The position numbers and the translations under genes were made by a program. Below, piece by piece: positions 41,289-49,534 of a DNA stretch of 64,000 bases. Origin of the DNA: Cupriavidus agavae. GTDB taxonomy: Bacteria; Pseudomonadota; Gammaproteobacteria; Burkholderiales; Burkholderiaceae. The notes under the pieces are model-generated. The model saw nothing but the letters and a program-made list of their open reading frames with translations. It had not been told where the DNA came from and did not search any database. The stretch spans positions 124,001 to 188,000 of the forward strand of contig NZ_SGXM01000004.1 of NCBI RefSeq assembly GCF_004217045.1, given 5' to 3'. The stretch's first letter is position 1, and each line of letters opens with the position of its first letter.

Positions 41289-42044
41289 ATGACGACGTTT
41301 CAACCCGGCTATGAGTTTGCGTTCATCGGCCTGACCTTCCTGCTGGCCGGCTTCGTCAAGGGCGTGGTGGGGCTGGGCCTGCCCACGGTGGCCGTGGGGC
41401 TGCTCGGGCTGGTCATGCCGCCCGCGCAGGCTGCCGCGCTGCTGGTGGCGCCATCGATGGTGACCAACGTGGTGCAGCTGTTCAGCGGGCCACGCTTCGG
41501 CCAACTGGTGCGGCGGCTCTGGACCATGCTCGTGGCGATCTGCGTGGGCACCTGGCTGTGCGCGGCGCTGGTGCCGGCCACGCTGATGGCGCACGCCACC
41601 AATGCCCTGGGCGTGGCGCTGATCTTCTATGCGATCCTGGGCCTGGCGGCGGTCCGGCTGACCGTGCCGGCGCGCGCCGAGCCGTGGCTGGGCCCGCTGG
41701 CCGGGCTGGTCACGGGCGCGATCACGGCGGTGACCGGGGTGTTCGTGATTCCGGCCGTGCCCTACCTGCAGGGGCTGGGGCTGGACAAGGAGAGCATGGT
41801 GCAGGCGCTCGGGCTGTCGTTCACGGTGTCGACGATCGCGCTGGCCGTGAGCCTGGCGCTGGGCGGGGCACTGTTGCACATGCCGGTGCTGGGTGCCTCG
41901 GCGCTGGCGCTGGTGCCGGCGCTCGGAGGCATGTTCCTCGGCCAGTGGCTGCGCCACCGGATCAGCGCCGAACGCTTCCGCAAGCTGTTCTTTTGCGGGC
42001 TGTTGCTGCTGGGTGCCGAACTGGCGCTGCGGGGTGCCTTCTGA
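41289..42044 (+). CDS. TauE/SafE-family membrane transporter
   Basis: 251 aa with about eight TM helices in two repeats. Family motifs: GFVKGVVGLGLPTVAVGLLG near the N-terminus and the second-half repeat GLVTGAITAVTGVFVIPAVP. The family exports sulfite, sulfoacetate or other organosulfonates/anions. It is downstream of the ABM gene with 18-bp spacing. The link to sulfur chemistry is possible but not shown by the context. Confidence 0.88.
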   Translation: MTTFQPGYEFAFIGLTFLLAGFVKGVVGLGLPTVAVGLLGLVMPPAQAAALLVAPSMVTNVVQLFSGPRFGQLVRRLWTMLVAICVGTWLCAALVPATLMAHATNALGVALIFYAILGLAAVRLTVPARAEPWLGPLAGLVTGAITAVTGVFVIPAVPYLQGLGLDKESMVQALGLSFTVSTIALAVSLALGGALLHMPVLGASALALVPALGGMFLGQWLRHRISAERFRKLFFCGLLLLGAELALRGAF

Positions 42045-42139
42045 CAGGGCCGTCCGCGAGAAGCTGACACAATTCCGCTCCATACTCGTGCATCATCGCA
42101 ATCTGGCTTGAGGCAGCACGGGACGAGAGGCGGAGCGGC

Positions 42140-43258
42140 ATGAAGCGGCACACCGGTGGCTTGAAGTTGTGGACAACGCTGAGCAAGCAGGCGACGCGCA
42201 GTGCGCGCCAGCTTCAGCGCACCATGGCGCGTACCGTGACCGATCCGATGTTGCGCGCCGCCCAGAAGCAGGGGCAGGCCGCCAGCAAGGCCATGGGCGA
42301 AGCGATGGGCAAGGCCACCCGGCGCGCGCTGAGCGGCGTGGTCACGCCGGCGCGCGCGCCGGTGAGCCGTGGCGGCGGGTCCTGGGAAGAGGGCGACTGG
42401 GGTTTCGGCCTCGGCATCGGGCGCATGGCGCATCGCCACTACCGCGTCTTCGTGCCGCCCGGCGTGAGCGCCGCACGGCCTGCGCCGCTGCTGGTGCTGC
42501 TGCACGGCTGCGGCCAGGATGCCGCGAGCTTCGCGGCGTGTACGCGCGTGGCCACGGTGGCGCGCGACGCGCGCTGGATCGTGCTGATGCCCGAGCAGTC
42601 GGTACCCGCCAACGGTCAGCGCTGCTGGAACTGGTTCCGGCCGATGGCGCGTGGCGCCTCGGAAACGGCCCTGCTGATGGCAATGATCGACCATGTGGTG
42701 CGCCGCTACCCGGTGGTGGCCGAGCGCGTCTGCGCGTTCGGGCTGTCGGCGGGTGGCGCCATGGCGACCATGCTCGGCCTGAACTATCCGGACCGTTTCG
42801 CCGCCATCGGTTCCCACTCGGGCGCCGCGCCGTACAGCGCGCTGAATGCCACGCAGGCCACCAAGGCCATGCGCGGCGAGCGCTCCCCCGACATCACGGC
42901 GGCCCGGCTCGCGCTGGCCGGCCGCCGCGCGCCGCCCCTGCTGCTGCTCCATGGCGACGAGGACAGCGTGGTGACCTACGACAACGCCACCTCCACCGCC
43001 GCGCTGTGGCTCGAACTGACGCCGCCCGGCATGCCGAAGCCGGAAGCGCAGGCGCCCCGCCGCGTGCGGCGTGGCACGCGGCGCGCGGTGGATGTCTTCG
43101 ACTGGCAGTCCGGGCCGCGTCCTTACCTGCGGCTGGTCAGGGTGGAGGGTTTGCGCCATGCGTGGAGCGGCGGCACGCCCGGGCAGGCGTTCTCGGACCC
43201 ATCCGGGCCTGATGCGCTCAAGATCGCACTGCGGTTCTTCTCGGTCAACGGCCGCTAG
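42140..43258 (+). CDS. PHB depolymerase-family esterase (LpqC-like)
   Basis: 372 aa. Serine esterase with oxyanion motif LLHGCGQDAASFA (121-133), lipase box GLSAGGAMAT (Ser203), Asp in LHGDEDSVV and His in LRHAWSGG. WNWFRP matches short-chain PHA depolymerase/esterase family 1 catalytic domains. There is no obvious signal peptide: the N-terminal 75 residues are basic and Ala/Gln-rich (phasin-like coiled coil), suggesting an intracellular granule- or oligomer-directed enzyme. It stands alone and is convergent with the ferredoxin gene. Confidence 0.88.
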   Translation: MKRHTGGLKLWTTLSKQATRSARQLQRTMARTVTDPMLRAAQKQGQAASKAMGEAMGKATRRALSGVVTPARAPVSRGGGSWEEGDWGFGLGIGRMAHRHYRVFVPPGVSAARPAPLLVLLHGCGQDAASFAACTRVATVARDARWIVLMPEQSVPANGQRCWNWFRPMARGASETALLMAMIDHVVRRYPVVAERVCAFGLSAGGAMATMLGLNYPDRFAAIGSHSGAAPYSALNATQATKAMRGERSPDITAARLALAGRRAPPLLLLHGDEDSVVTYDNATSTAALWLELTPPGMPKPEAQAPRRVRRGTRRAVDVFDWQSGPRPYLRLVRVEGLRHAWSGGTPGQAFSDPSGPDALKIALRFFSVNGR

Positions 43259-43261
43259 CGC

Positions 43262-43561
43262 CTAGCTGGTGCCCACCGGCTCGAACGTGACATCGCTGGT
43301 GGGGCACGCCACGCACGGCAGGATGTAGCCGTCTTCCTTCTCGTCGACACTCAGGCCCGGCCAGTCGATCCGGTAGCGGACGCTGCCCGCATGGAGCCGG
43401 CTCAGGCAGGCCCGGCAGGTGCCGTTGCGGCAGGAACTGGGCAGCGGCCGGCCGTCGAGCAGCGCGGCTTCGAGCAGGCTCAGCGAGGCCGGTGCCGGAA
43501 AGCGGGCGCCGCCCGGCAGCACGCAGGCCGTGAATTCAGCGTCGTCGGTTGGCGCGGCCAT
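43262..43561 (-). CDS. Plant-type 2Fe-2S ferredoxin
   Basis: 99 aa from ATG 43561; ATG 43579 would add six residues and overlap the upstream gene by 8 bp. The cluster ligands are CRNGTCRACL (C-x4-C-x2-C) and a distant Cys in LPCVACP. LLEAALLDGRPLPSSC precedes the cluster as in ferredoxin domains of reductases. It is a free electron carrier; the partner oxygenase or reductase is not in this neighbourhood. It is translationally close to yigZ upstream. Confidence 0.88.
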   Translation of the reverse strand: MAAPTDDAEFTACVLPGGARFPAPASLSLLEAALLDGRPLPSSCRNGTCRACLSRLHAGSVRYRIDWPGLSVDEKEDGYILPCVACPTSDVTFEPVGTS

Positions 43562-43571
43562 GGCGTGGCAC

Positions 43572-44246
43572 TCAGGCATCGGCTTGCGGAAATGCGGCCC
43601 GCCCATGGGTGGCATCGCGCAGGGCTGCCGTGGCGGGCTCGCGCAGCGCGGCGGGCAGGCGGATGGTGAGCGTGGCCAGCGCGCCATAGGCGGTATCGGC
43701 CAGCGAGCAGCCATCGGCGGCAGACTGGTCGATCCAGCGCCGCACGCGCGGCTCGTCGGCATAGTCCACCTCGACGGTCAGCGTGGCATAGGCAATGCGC
43801 TCGACACGCGGGGCATCCTTGAGCGCGCCGGCGATGGCGTCGGTATAGGCGCGCACCAGTCCGCCGGCCCCCAGCTTGATCCCGCCGTAGTAGCGCACCA
43901 CGGCGGCCAGCACCCCGTCGAGATCATGGTGGCGCAACACTTCGAGGATGGGCCGTCCGGCGGTGCCCGAGGGCTCGCCGTCGTCGGACATGCCCGATTG
44001 CCCGCCCGCCAGCAGCGCCCAGCACACGTGCGTGGCGGTGGGATGCGTGGTGCGCAGGTCGTGGATCACGGCCATGGCCGCGTCACGGTCGGCCACCGGC
44101 ACGGCCAGGGCGATGAAGCGGCTCTTGCGGATCTCGATCTCGGCGTGGACCGGGGCGGCAAGCGTGTACGTGGGCAAGGTCTGAAACGGGCAGGGTAGGC
44201 GGACAGAAGGCCGAGTGTAGCGCACGGGCGGCTCGTCGCTGCGCAT
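43572..44246 (-). CDS. YigZ/IMPACT-family protein
   Basis: 224 aa. The UPF0029/IMPACT N-terminal domain has the diagnostic DDGEPSGTAGRPIL and VVRYYGGIKLGAGGLVRAY. The C-terminal ferredoxin-like domain follows (VEVDYADEPRVRRWIDQSAA). Bacterial YigZ proteins are highly conserved; eukaryotic IMPACT modulates Gcn2, but the bacterial role is unclear. The first 25 residues may be untranslated, since internal starts exist nearer FQTLPTYTL. Confidence 0.92.
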   Translation of the reverse strand: MRSDEPPVRYTRPSVRLPCPFQTLPTYTLAAPVHAEIEIRKSRFIALAVPVADRDAAMAVIHDLRTTHPTATHVCWALLAGGQSGMSDDGEPSGTAGRPILEVLRHHDLDGVLAAVVRYYGGIKLGAGGLVRAYTDAIAGALKDAPRVERIAYATLTVEVDYADEPRVRRWIDQSAADGCSLADTAYGALATLTIRLPAALREPATAALRDATHGRAAFPQADA

Positions 44247-44341
44247 TGGCTGACCCCGCAGACGCGCCGGGGCTGCTAACCTGTGGCCTGGCCGCCGGCC
44301 CAGACCGGAGAAACGCCCACCGCTACCCCGCAGGAGATGGC

Positions 44342-44965
44342 ATGACAGAGCCCACCGCAGACATCACCGCGCGCCGCATGGCGCCCGCCACCGAGCGCAA
44401 CCGCGCTCCCATCCTGGCCGTGTTGCGCCAGATACTGCCGGTATCCGGCACGCTGCTGGAAATTGCCAGCGGCACCGGCCAGCATGCCGTGCACTTTGCC
44501 GCCGCGCTGCCCGGACTGACCTGGCAGCCCAGCGACCCGGACGCGACCCACCGCGAGTCGATCGCCGCCTGGACGGCCCACGCCCAGCTTGCCAACGTAC
44601 TGCCGCCGCTCGATATCGACGTGCGCCGCGAACCGTGGCCGGTTGACCGCGTGGACGCCATGGTCTGCATCAACATGGTCCACATCTCGCCCTGGGCCGC
44701 AACCGGGGCGCTGTTCGCGGGTGCCGGCCGGCGCCTGGCGCCCGGCGGCGTGCTCTATCTCTATGGCCCGTACCGCCGCCACGGCGCCCATACGGCGCCC
44801 AGCAACGAAGCCTTCGACCGGCAACTGCGCGTGGCCGACGCCGACTGGGGCGTGCGCGACATGGAGGACGTGGTGGCGCTCGGCGCGACCCATGGCCTGG
44901 CCTGCGACGAGCCAGTGCCGATGCCGGCCAACAACTTCAGCCTGGTGTTCCGCAAGCCGGCCTGA
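44342..44965 (+). CDS. DUF938 SAM-dependent methyltransferase
   Basis: 207 aa from ATG 44342 with CAGGAGATGG upstream. SAM-binding motif LLEIASGTGQHAVHFAAALP, then WQPSDPD and INMVHISPW, both typical of DUF938. The substrate is unknown. It stands alone and is followed by the two Bug receptor genes. Confidence 0.9.
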   Translation: MTEPTADITARRMAPATERNRAPILAVLRQILPVSGTLLEIASGTGQHAVHFAAALPGLTWQPSDPDATHRESIAAWTAHAQLANVLPPLDIDVRREPWPVDRVDAMVCINMVHISPWAATGALFAGAGRRLAPGGVLYLYGPYRRHGAHTAPSNEAFDRQLRVADADWGVRDMEDVVALGATHGLACDEPVPMPANNFSLVFRKPA

Positions 44966-45120
44966 CGGCGGGCGCCGCATGCCGGGCGCGTTCGGATTTG
45001 CCGTACGCACCATTCGGCTTTTCCGGATTGCCGTGACTGGCGGTTTTCCCGCAACCTTCCCCCCGACAGTAGAACAAGCCGTGCGGCGACAGGTCGCCCC
45101 GGCGCTATCGGAGACAGAAG

Positions 45121-46122
45121 ATGGTTCGGAAACATGCGGTTTTGATGGCATCGTGCGTCCGCCTGGCGGTGGGTGCGCTGGGCGTGGCCTTGGGATCAGC
45201 GGCGGCGGCGTCGGACGCGTTCCCGTCCAAGCCGATCGTGCTGGTGGTGCCGTTCGCGGCCGGCGGCCCGACCGATGTCGTGGCCCGCGCACTCGGGCAG
45301 GCGATGTCGAAGGATCTTGGCCAGAGCGTGGTGGTAGAGAACCGCCTCGGGGCCGGCGGCACGGTGGCGGCGGCTTTCGTCGCCCGGGCGCAGCCGGACG
45401 GCTACACCATCCTGATCCATCACAACGGCATGGCCACGGCGCCGGCGCTCTACAAGAAGCTGTCGTACGACCCGCTCAAGGATTTCGACTACATCGGGCA
45501 GGTGGCCGACGTGCCGATGACCATGCTCGGCAAGAAGGACCTGCCACCGAACAACGCCGCGGAACTGGTCAAGTACGTCAAGGACAACAAGGACAAGGTC
45601 ACGCTGGCCAACGCGGGCCTGGGCGCCGTGTCGCAACTTTGCGGCCTGCTGTTCGAAGAGGCCGTGGGCGTCAAGATGACGGCCATCCCCTACCAGGGCA
45701 CCGGCCCCGCCATGACCGCCCTGCTGGGCGGGCAGGTGGACCTGCTCTGCGACCAGACCACATCCACGCTGCCGCAGATCGCCGCGCACCGCGTGAAGAT
45801 GTACGGCGTGACCACTCCGGCCCGCATCAAGGCGCTGCCCAACAGCCCGACGCTCGACGAACAGGGCGTGAAGGGTTTCTCGATGAAGGTCTGGCACGGC
45901 GTCTACGCGCCAAAGGGCACCCCGCCCGCCGTCACGGCGCGGCTCACCAAGGCGCTGCAGCAGGGGCTCAAGGATCCGGTGGTGGCGAAACGGCTCGACG
46001 AACTCGGCGCCGAGATCGTCCCGGTCGAGAAACAGACGCCTGCCGGCCTGCAGACCTGGCTCAAGGCGGAAAGCGGGAAGTGGCAGCCGCTGCTGAAGAC
46101 GATGAAGGTGGAGGCGCCGTAA
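45121..46122 (+). CDS. Bug-type (TTT family) periplasmic solute receptor
   Basis: 333 aa with a signal peptide ending near AAASDAFP. Motifs: KPIVLVVPFAAGGPTDVVAR, NRLGAGGTVAA and a VTLANAGLGAVSQLCGLLF segment. The replacement of the usual S/T in the binding loop by GPTD is within family range. Two hairpins (46151-46193) separate it from the next Bug gene, so the two are probably not one transcript. It probably imports a carboxylate for the pathway encoded downstream. Confidence 0.9.
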   Translation: MVRKHAVLMASCVRLAVGALGVALGSAAAASDAFPSKPIVLVVPFAAGGPTDVVARALGQAMSKDLGQSVVVENRLGAGGTVAAAFVARAQPDGYTILIHHNGMATAPALYKKLSYDPLKDFDYIGQVADVPMTMLGKKDLPPNNAAELVKYVKDNKDKVTLANAGLGAVSQLCGLLFEEAVGVKMTAIPYQGTGPAMTALLGGQVDLLCDQTTSTLPQIAAHRVKMYGVTTPARIKALPNSPTLDEQGVKGFSMKVWHGVYAPKGTPPAVTARLTKALQQGLKDPVVAKRLDELGAEIVPVEKQTPAGLQTWLKAESGKWQPLLKTMKVEAP

Positions 46123-46150
46123 GGGCTTTCCGCTGCCCCGATCCAAAGCG

Positions 46151-46193
46151 GGGTCCGTTCCCGGACCCGTTTCCGGCCCGCCACGTGCGGGCC
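46151..46193 (+). terminator. Two consecutive hairpins after the first Bug gene
   Basis: Stems GGGTCCG/CGGACCC (46151-46168) and GGCCCGC/GCGGGCC (46175-46193), about 30-70 bp past the stop codon. Only a weak T-tract follows, so termination is probable but not certain. Confidence 0.45.
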
Positions 46194-46346
46194 GTTCCCA
46201 TTGGACGATGGCCGCTTCAGGTATGCCATGTTGTGATGGCAGCGGCCAAATATTCTATTTCTCTATCGCTAGTTCCGTGGATAACATGGCTTTCACGGGG
46301 GCACGGCGGTTGCTGCCCCGGACAAGAACATCATCCCGGAAGAGAC

Positions 46347-47309
46347 ATGAAACAGTTCCTCATCAAGGTGGGGGTTGGTGCGCTCGTTGCCTGCAGCGCC
46401 CACGCCCAGCAAGCCTATCCGGACCGCCCCGTGCGGATGATCGTCGGCTTTGCGGCAGGCGGCAGTACCGATCTGGTGGCGCGGATCGTCGCCAGCAGGA
46501 TGAGCGCGCTCCTTGGCCAGTCCGTCGTCGTGGAGAACCGTGCCGGCGCCGGCGGGACCATAGCGACCGACGCGGTGGCGAAATCGAAGGCGGATGGCTA
46601 TACCGTGCTGTTTGGCACCAGTTCCCACGCCATCAATGCCTCGCTCTACAAAAAGCTGCCTTACGATTCCAACGATGTCGTGCCGATCTCGATTGTCGCG
46701 TCCGTGCCGATGGTGCTTGCCGTGAATCCGGCGGTGAAGACCAACACGGCAAAGGAGTTCATCGACGAGATCAGGAAGCATCCGGGCACCTATTCCTACG
46801 GGTCGGCCGGCAAGGGAAGTGCCCTGCATATGGCGGTCGAGCTGTTGGCTTATCAGGAGAAGCTGCAGGTCACCCATGTTCCGTTCCGGGGCGCCAGCCA
46901 GGCGATCCAGTCGGTGATTTCCGGAGATATCCCCTTCATCACCGATGCCGTATCGACGGCCGCGCCGATGATTCAGACAGGCAAGCTGAAGGCGCTTGCC
47001 GTCACCACTGCCACGCGGTCGTCAGTGCTGCCCAATGTGCCGACCATGAAGGAAGCGGGTTTCCCGTCCTATGACACGTCGATCTGGAACATGGTGATGG
47101 TGCCGAGGGGGACGCCGCCGGCTGTCATCGACAAGCTCGGCGCGACACTGCTGGCAACGATGAAGGACCCGGACGTGCAGCAGCGCATGCTGAAACTTGG
47201 CGTGGAGCCCGTGCAGGGCTCCACGCCGGAGAAGGCCGCCGCATTCGTGGGGGCGGAAACCCGCCGCTGGGCGGAGGTCATCAAGGCTGGGGCCATCCAG
47301 CAGGAATGA
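46347..47309 (+). CDS. Bug-type (TTT family) periplasmic solute receptor
   Basis: 320 aa from ATG 46347 (GGAAGAG upstream). The same frame is open far upstream through the preceding gene, but only as a shadow. Short signal peptide MKQFLIKVGVGALVACSAHA. Motifs: YPDRPVRMIVGFAAGGSTD, NRAGAGGTIATDAVA, YSYGSAGKGSALHMAVELL and LKALAVTTATRS. It lies tail to tail with the LysR gene (15-bp gap) that faces the ThDP-decarboxylase operon, and is therefore a candidate receptor for that pathway's substrate. Confidence 0.9.
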   Translation: MKQFLIKVGVGALVACSAHAQQAYPDRPVRMIVGFAAGGSTDLVARIVASRMSALLGQSVVVENRAGAGGTIATDAVAKSKADGYTVLFGTSSHAINASLYKKLPYDSNDVVPISIVASVPMVLAVNPAVKTNTAKEFIDEIRKHPGTYSYGSAGKGSALHMAVELLAYQEKLQVTHVPFRGASQAIQSVISGDIPFITDAVSTAAPMIQTGKLKALAVTTATRSSVLPNVPTMKEAGFPSYDTSIWNMVMVPRGTPPAVIDKLGATLLATMKDPDVQQRMLKLGVEPVQGSTPEKAAAFVGAETRRWAEVIKAGAIQQE

Positions 47310-47323
47310 GCGCTCCCGCCGCG

Positions 47324-48250
47324 CTAGCTGCCGATCCAGCTGGCACCCGGCCAGGCTCCGTCGAGTACCAGCCGGCGCATCAGCGCGACCAGCTCGCCGG
47401 CGACGAAGCTGCTGGCCGGGGAGGGTCGGCGGCTGCTGGCATGCGCCAGGACGATGCGGCGTGACAGGTTCGGCGAGACGATAGGTGCCCCGTCCAGAGC
47501 ACCTGTTTCGAGTTCCTCCGAGATTGCCGAACTCGGCAATACCGAGTAGCCGAAGCCCTGGGCCACGAGGGCCTTCTGTACGCTGAGCGCATTGGTCTCC
47601 ATGGCCACCATCGGCGTGATGCCTGCCACCGCGCATGCATGCTCGACCACGCCGCGCAGGCCGTGGCGGACACTTGGCAGGACGAGGGGAATGTCCTTCA
47701 GGCTTTGCACCGTGGCCCCGGCGCCGGGCAGCGACCCCGGCGCGCCGATCAGGTAGAGCTGTTCATCGAGCAATGCCTCGGCGGCCAGGCTGGACGAGAC
47801 CTTGGTGTCGTAGAGCAGGGCCACCTCGACGTCGCCCGCTTCCAGCCATTCCAGCACGTTCCCGGCATACCCGGCGTTGATCCGTACAACCAGTTGCGGG
47901 TGTTTTGCCTTGACTGCCGAGACCAGTTCCGTGGCAAGCAGCTCGCAGGTACTCGGCAGGAGGCCGATGGCTGCAGTGCCCGACAGCTCACGGCTGGCTG
48001 GCTTGATCTGCGCCTTGGCGCGGTCGAGTTCCTGGATCGCGCGTCGCGCGTACTCCGCCATCGTGCGGCCGGGCTCCGTGAGCACCATGCCGTGCCGTTC
48101 CCGCTCGAACAACTCCACCCCAAGCTCTTCTTCCAGCAGGCGCACGTGCCTGGAAACGGCTGGCTGGACGATGCGAAGCATGTCCGCAGCCTTGGTGGCG
48201 CTGCCCGTCTCGGCAATTGCCAGGAGGGCCCTGAGTTGCTTGATATCCAT
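47324..48250 (-). CDS. LysR-family transcriptional regulator
   Basis: 308 aa from MDIKQLRALL (ATG 48250), with GGGAGGG 6 bp upstream; ATG 48265 is less likely. N-terminal HTH SATKAADMLRIVQPAVSRHV (about 20-40), then a periplasmic-binding-protein-like effector domain. It is divergent from the ThDP-enzyme genes, so it most likely controls that operon from the shared 117-bp region. Confidence 0.93.
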   Translation of the reverse strand: MDIKQLRALLAIAETGSATKAADMLRIVQPAVSRHVRLLEEELGVELFERERHGMVLTEPGRTMAEYARRAIQELDRAKAQIKPASRELSGTAAIGLLPSTCELLATELVSAVKAKHPQLVVRINAGYAGNVLEWLEAGDVEVALLYDTKVSSSLAAEALLDEQLYLIGAPGSLPGAGATVQSLKDIPLVLPSVRHGLRGVVEHACAVAGITPMVAMETNALSVQKALVAQGFGYSVLPSSAISEELETGALDGAPIVSPNLSRRIVLAHASSRRPSPASSFVAGELVALMRRLVLDGAWPGASWIGS

Positions 48251-48286
48251 TGATGTCCCTCCCATTCAGAATCGTGATGCTGGAAT

Positions 48287-48296
48287 CAATTAATTG
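48287..48296. promoter_or_regulatory. 10-bp palindrome in the LysR/ThDP divergent promoter
   Basis: CAATTAATTG, in a notably AT-rich stretch of an otherwise GC-rich genome, 37 bp upstream of the LysR start. It is a possible LysR recognition or promoter region. Confidence 0.35.
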
Positions 48297-48367
48297 TATT
48301 TCATGTATTCAATCATTCAAAACTATGATGGCATGGTCGTTCCCCAGTCCCCAACCCACTGCCCACT

Positions 48368-48901
48368 ATGACCCGTCCCCTGACTGAGCCGCCCTCATGG
48401 CATGAGGCCATCTTCCAGACGCTCAAGGAAAACCATGTGCAACAGATTGCGTACGTGCCCGATGCCGGCCATTCGCATGTCATCCAGCGCGCCAAGGCCG
48501 ACCCGGACATCCGGGACATCGTGCTGACCACGGAGGAGGAGGGCGTCGCGGTTGTCAGCGGCGCATGGCTGGGAGGCCAGCGTGCCGTGCTGCTGATGCA
48601 GAGCAGCGGCGTGGGCAACTGCGTGAACATGTTCTCGCTGCTCGATAGCTGCCGCTTCCCGTTCTTCACGCTCGTGACGATGCGCGGCGAGTATGCCGAA
48701 TTCAATCCCTGGCAGAACCCGATGGGTCTGGCCACCGAGAAAGCTCTCGAACTGATGGGCATCACGGTCTATCGCGTCAACTCGCCCGAGGAGGCCGCGG
48801 AAATCGTCGATGCCGGCCTGGCGTCGGCGTTCGATGCCGGAAACCGCGTGGCAATCCTTCTCTCACAGAGCCTGATCGGCCGCAAAAAATGGATGCGATG
48901 A
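48368..48901 (+). CDS. ThDP-dependent decarboxylase, Pyr-domain (alpha) subunit; sulfopyruvate/phosphonopyruvate decarboxylase-like
   Basis: 177 aa. Stand-alone N-terminal (pyrimidine-binding) domain of a ThDP enzyme. The activating Glu lies in LTTEEEGVAVVSGAWLGG (56-58), and FFTLVTMRGEYAEFNPWQNP is typical of ComD/phosphonopyruvate decarboxylase-like proteins. It needs the PP-domain subunit encoded immediately downstream, whose start overlaps this stop (ATGA at 48898, or 48889). The expected reaction is non-oxidative decarboxylation of a 2-oxo acid to an aldehyde. Confidence 0.88.
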   Translation: MTRPLTEPPSWHEAIFQTLKENHVQQIAYVPDAGHSHVIQRAKADPDIRDIVLTTEEEGVAVVSGAWLGGQRAVLLMQSSGVGNCVNMFSLLDSCRFPFFTLVTMRGEYAEFNPWQNPMGLATEKALELMGITVYRVNSPEEAAEIVDAGLASAFDAGNRVAILLSQSLIGRKKWMR

Positions 48902-49506
48902 ACATGACTGCTTCCTTCTCCTCTCCCGCGCAAGGTATCGATCGACGCCAGTTCGTGGCGGCGTTGCTGAAGGCTTTTCCAGATGCGCTGGTCGTCTCGG
49001 GGCTGGGATCGCCCTCCTACGATGTCTTCGCCGCCGGCGACCGGCCCGGCAACTTCTACCTGTGGGGCGCGATGGGCGGTTCGACGTCGCTGGCGCTGGG
49101 TCTGGCCGTGGCGCAGCCAGACAGGACCGTGATAGCCATCACGGGCGATGGCGAGCAACTCATGGGTATCGGCAGCCTGGCCACCGCAGCGGCACAGCAT
49201 CCGAATAACCTGTCGGTGGTCATTCTGGACAATGGGCACTTCGGCGAGACAGGCATGCAGCAAAGCCATACCAGCCTCGGGACGAACCTGGCGCAGGTGG
49301 CCAGGGCGGTGGGCGTGCCGACGACGCTTGAGATCTCGGATATTTGCGAACTCGATGCGCTGGTCCGCGAGATCGGGAAGGCGGACGGCATGATCGTCGC
49401 CCAGGTCCGGATTTCGACCGAGGAGCCCCAGCGCGCCCTGCCGTCGCGGGATGGCGTCTACGTCAAGAACCGTTTCCGCGAGCACCTTGGGTTTGCCCCG
49501 TTCTGA
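48889..49506 (+). CDS. ThDP-dependent decarboxylase, PP-domain (beta) subunit
   Basis: 205 aa from ATG 48889. An in-frame ATG at 48898 that overlaps the upstream stop as ATGA is perhaps the true start. It has the ThDP/Mg motif GDG (86-88) ending in the Asn of VILDNGHFGETGMQQSHTS, and LWGAMGGSTSLALGLAVAQP. It completes the split decarboxylase with the alpha subunit, as in ComDE. The aldehyde product would feed the aldehyde dehydrogenase encoded 28 bp downstream. Confidence 0.9.
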   Translation: MDAMNMTASFSSPAQGIDRRQFVAALLKAFPDALVVSGLGSPSYDVFAAGDRPGNFYLWGAMGGSTSLALGLAVAQPDRTVIAITGDGEQLMGIGSLATAAAQHPNNLSVVILDNGHFGETGMQQSHTSLGTNLAQVARAVGVPTTLEISDICELDALVREIGKADGMIVAQVRISTEEPQRALPSRDGVYVKNRFREHLGFAPF

Positions 49507-49534
49507 GCGTCGTCCACACAGGGAGCACAGTGCC

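Noticed and set aside
44589..47309. Single 906-codon frame covering both Bug genes
   Set aside because: Only the last 320 codons (from 46347) have a signal peptide, ribosome site and family motifs. The upstream part is out of frame with the methyltransferase and first Bug gene.
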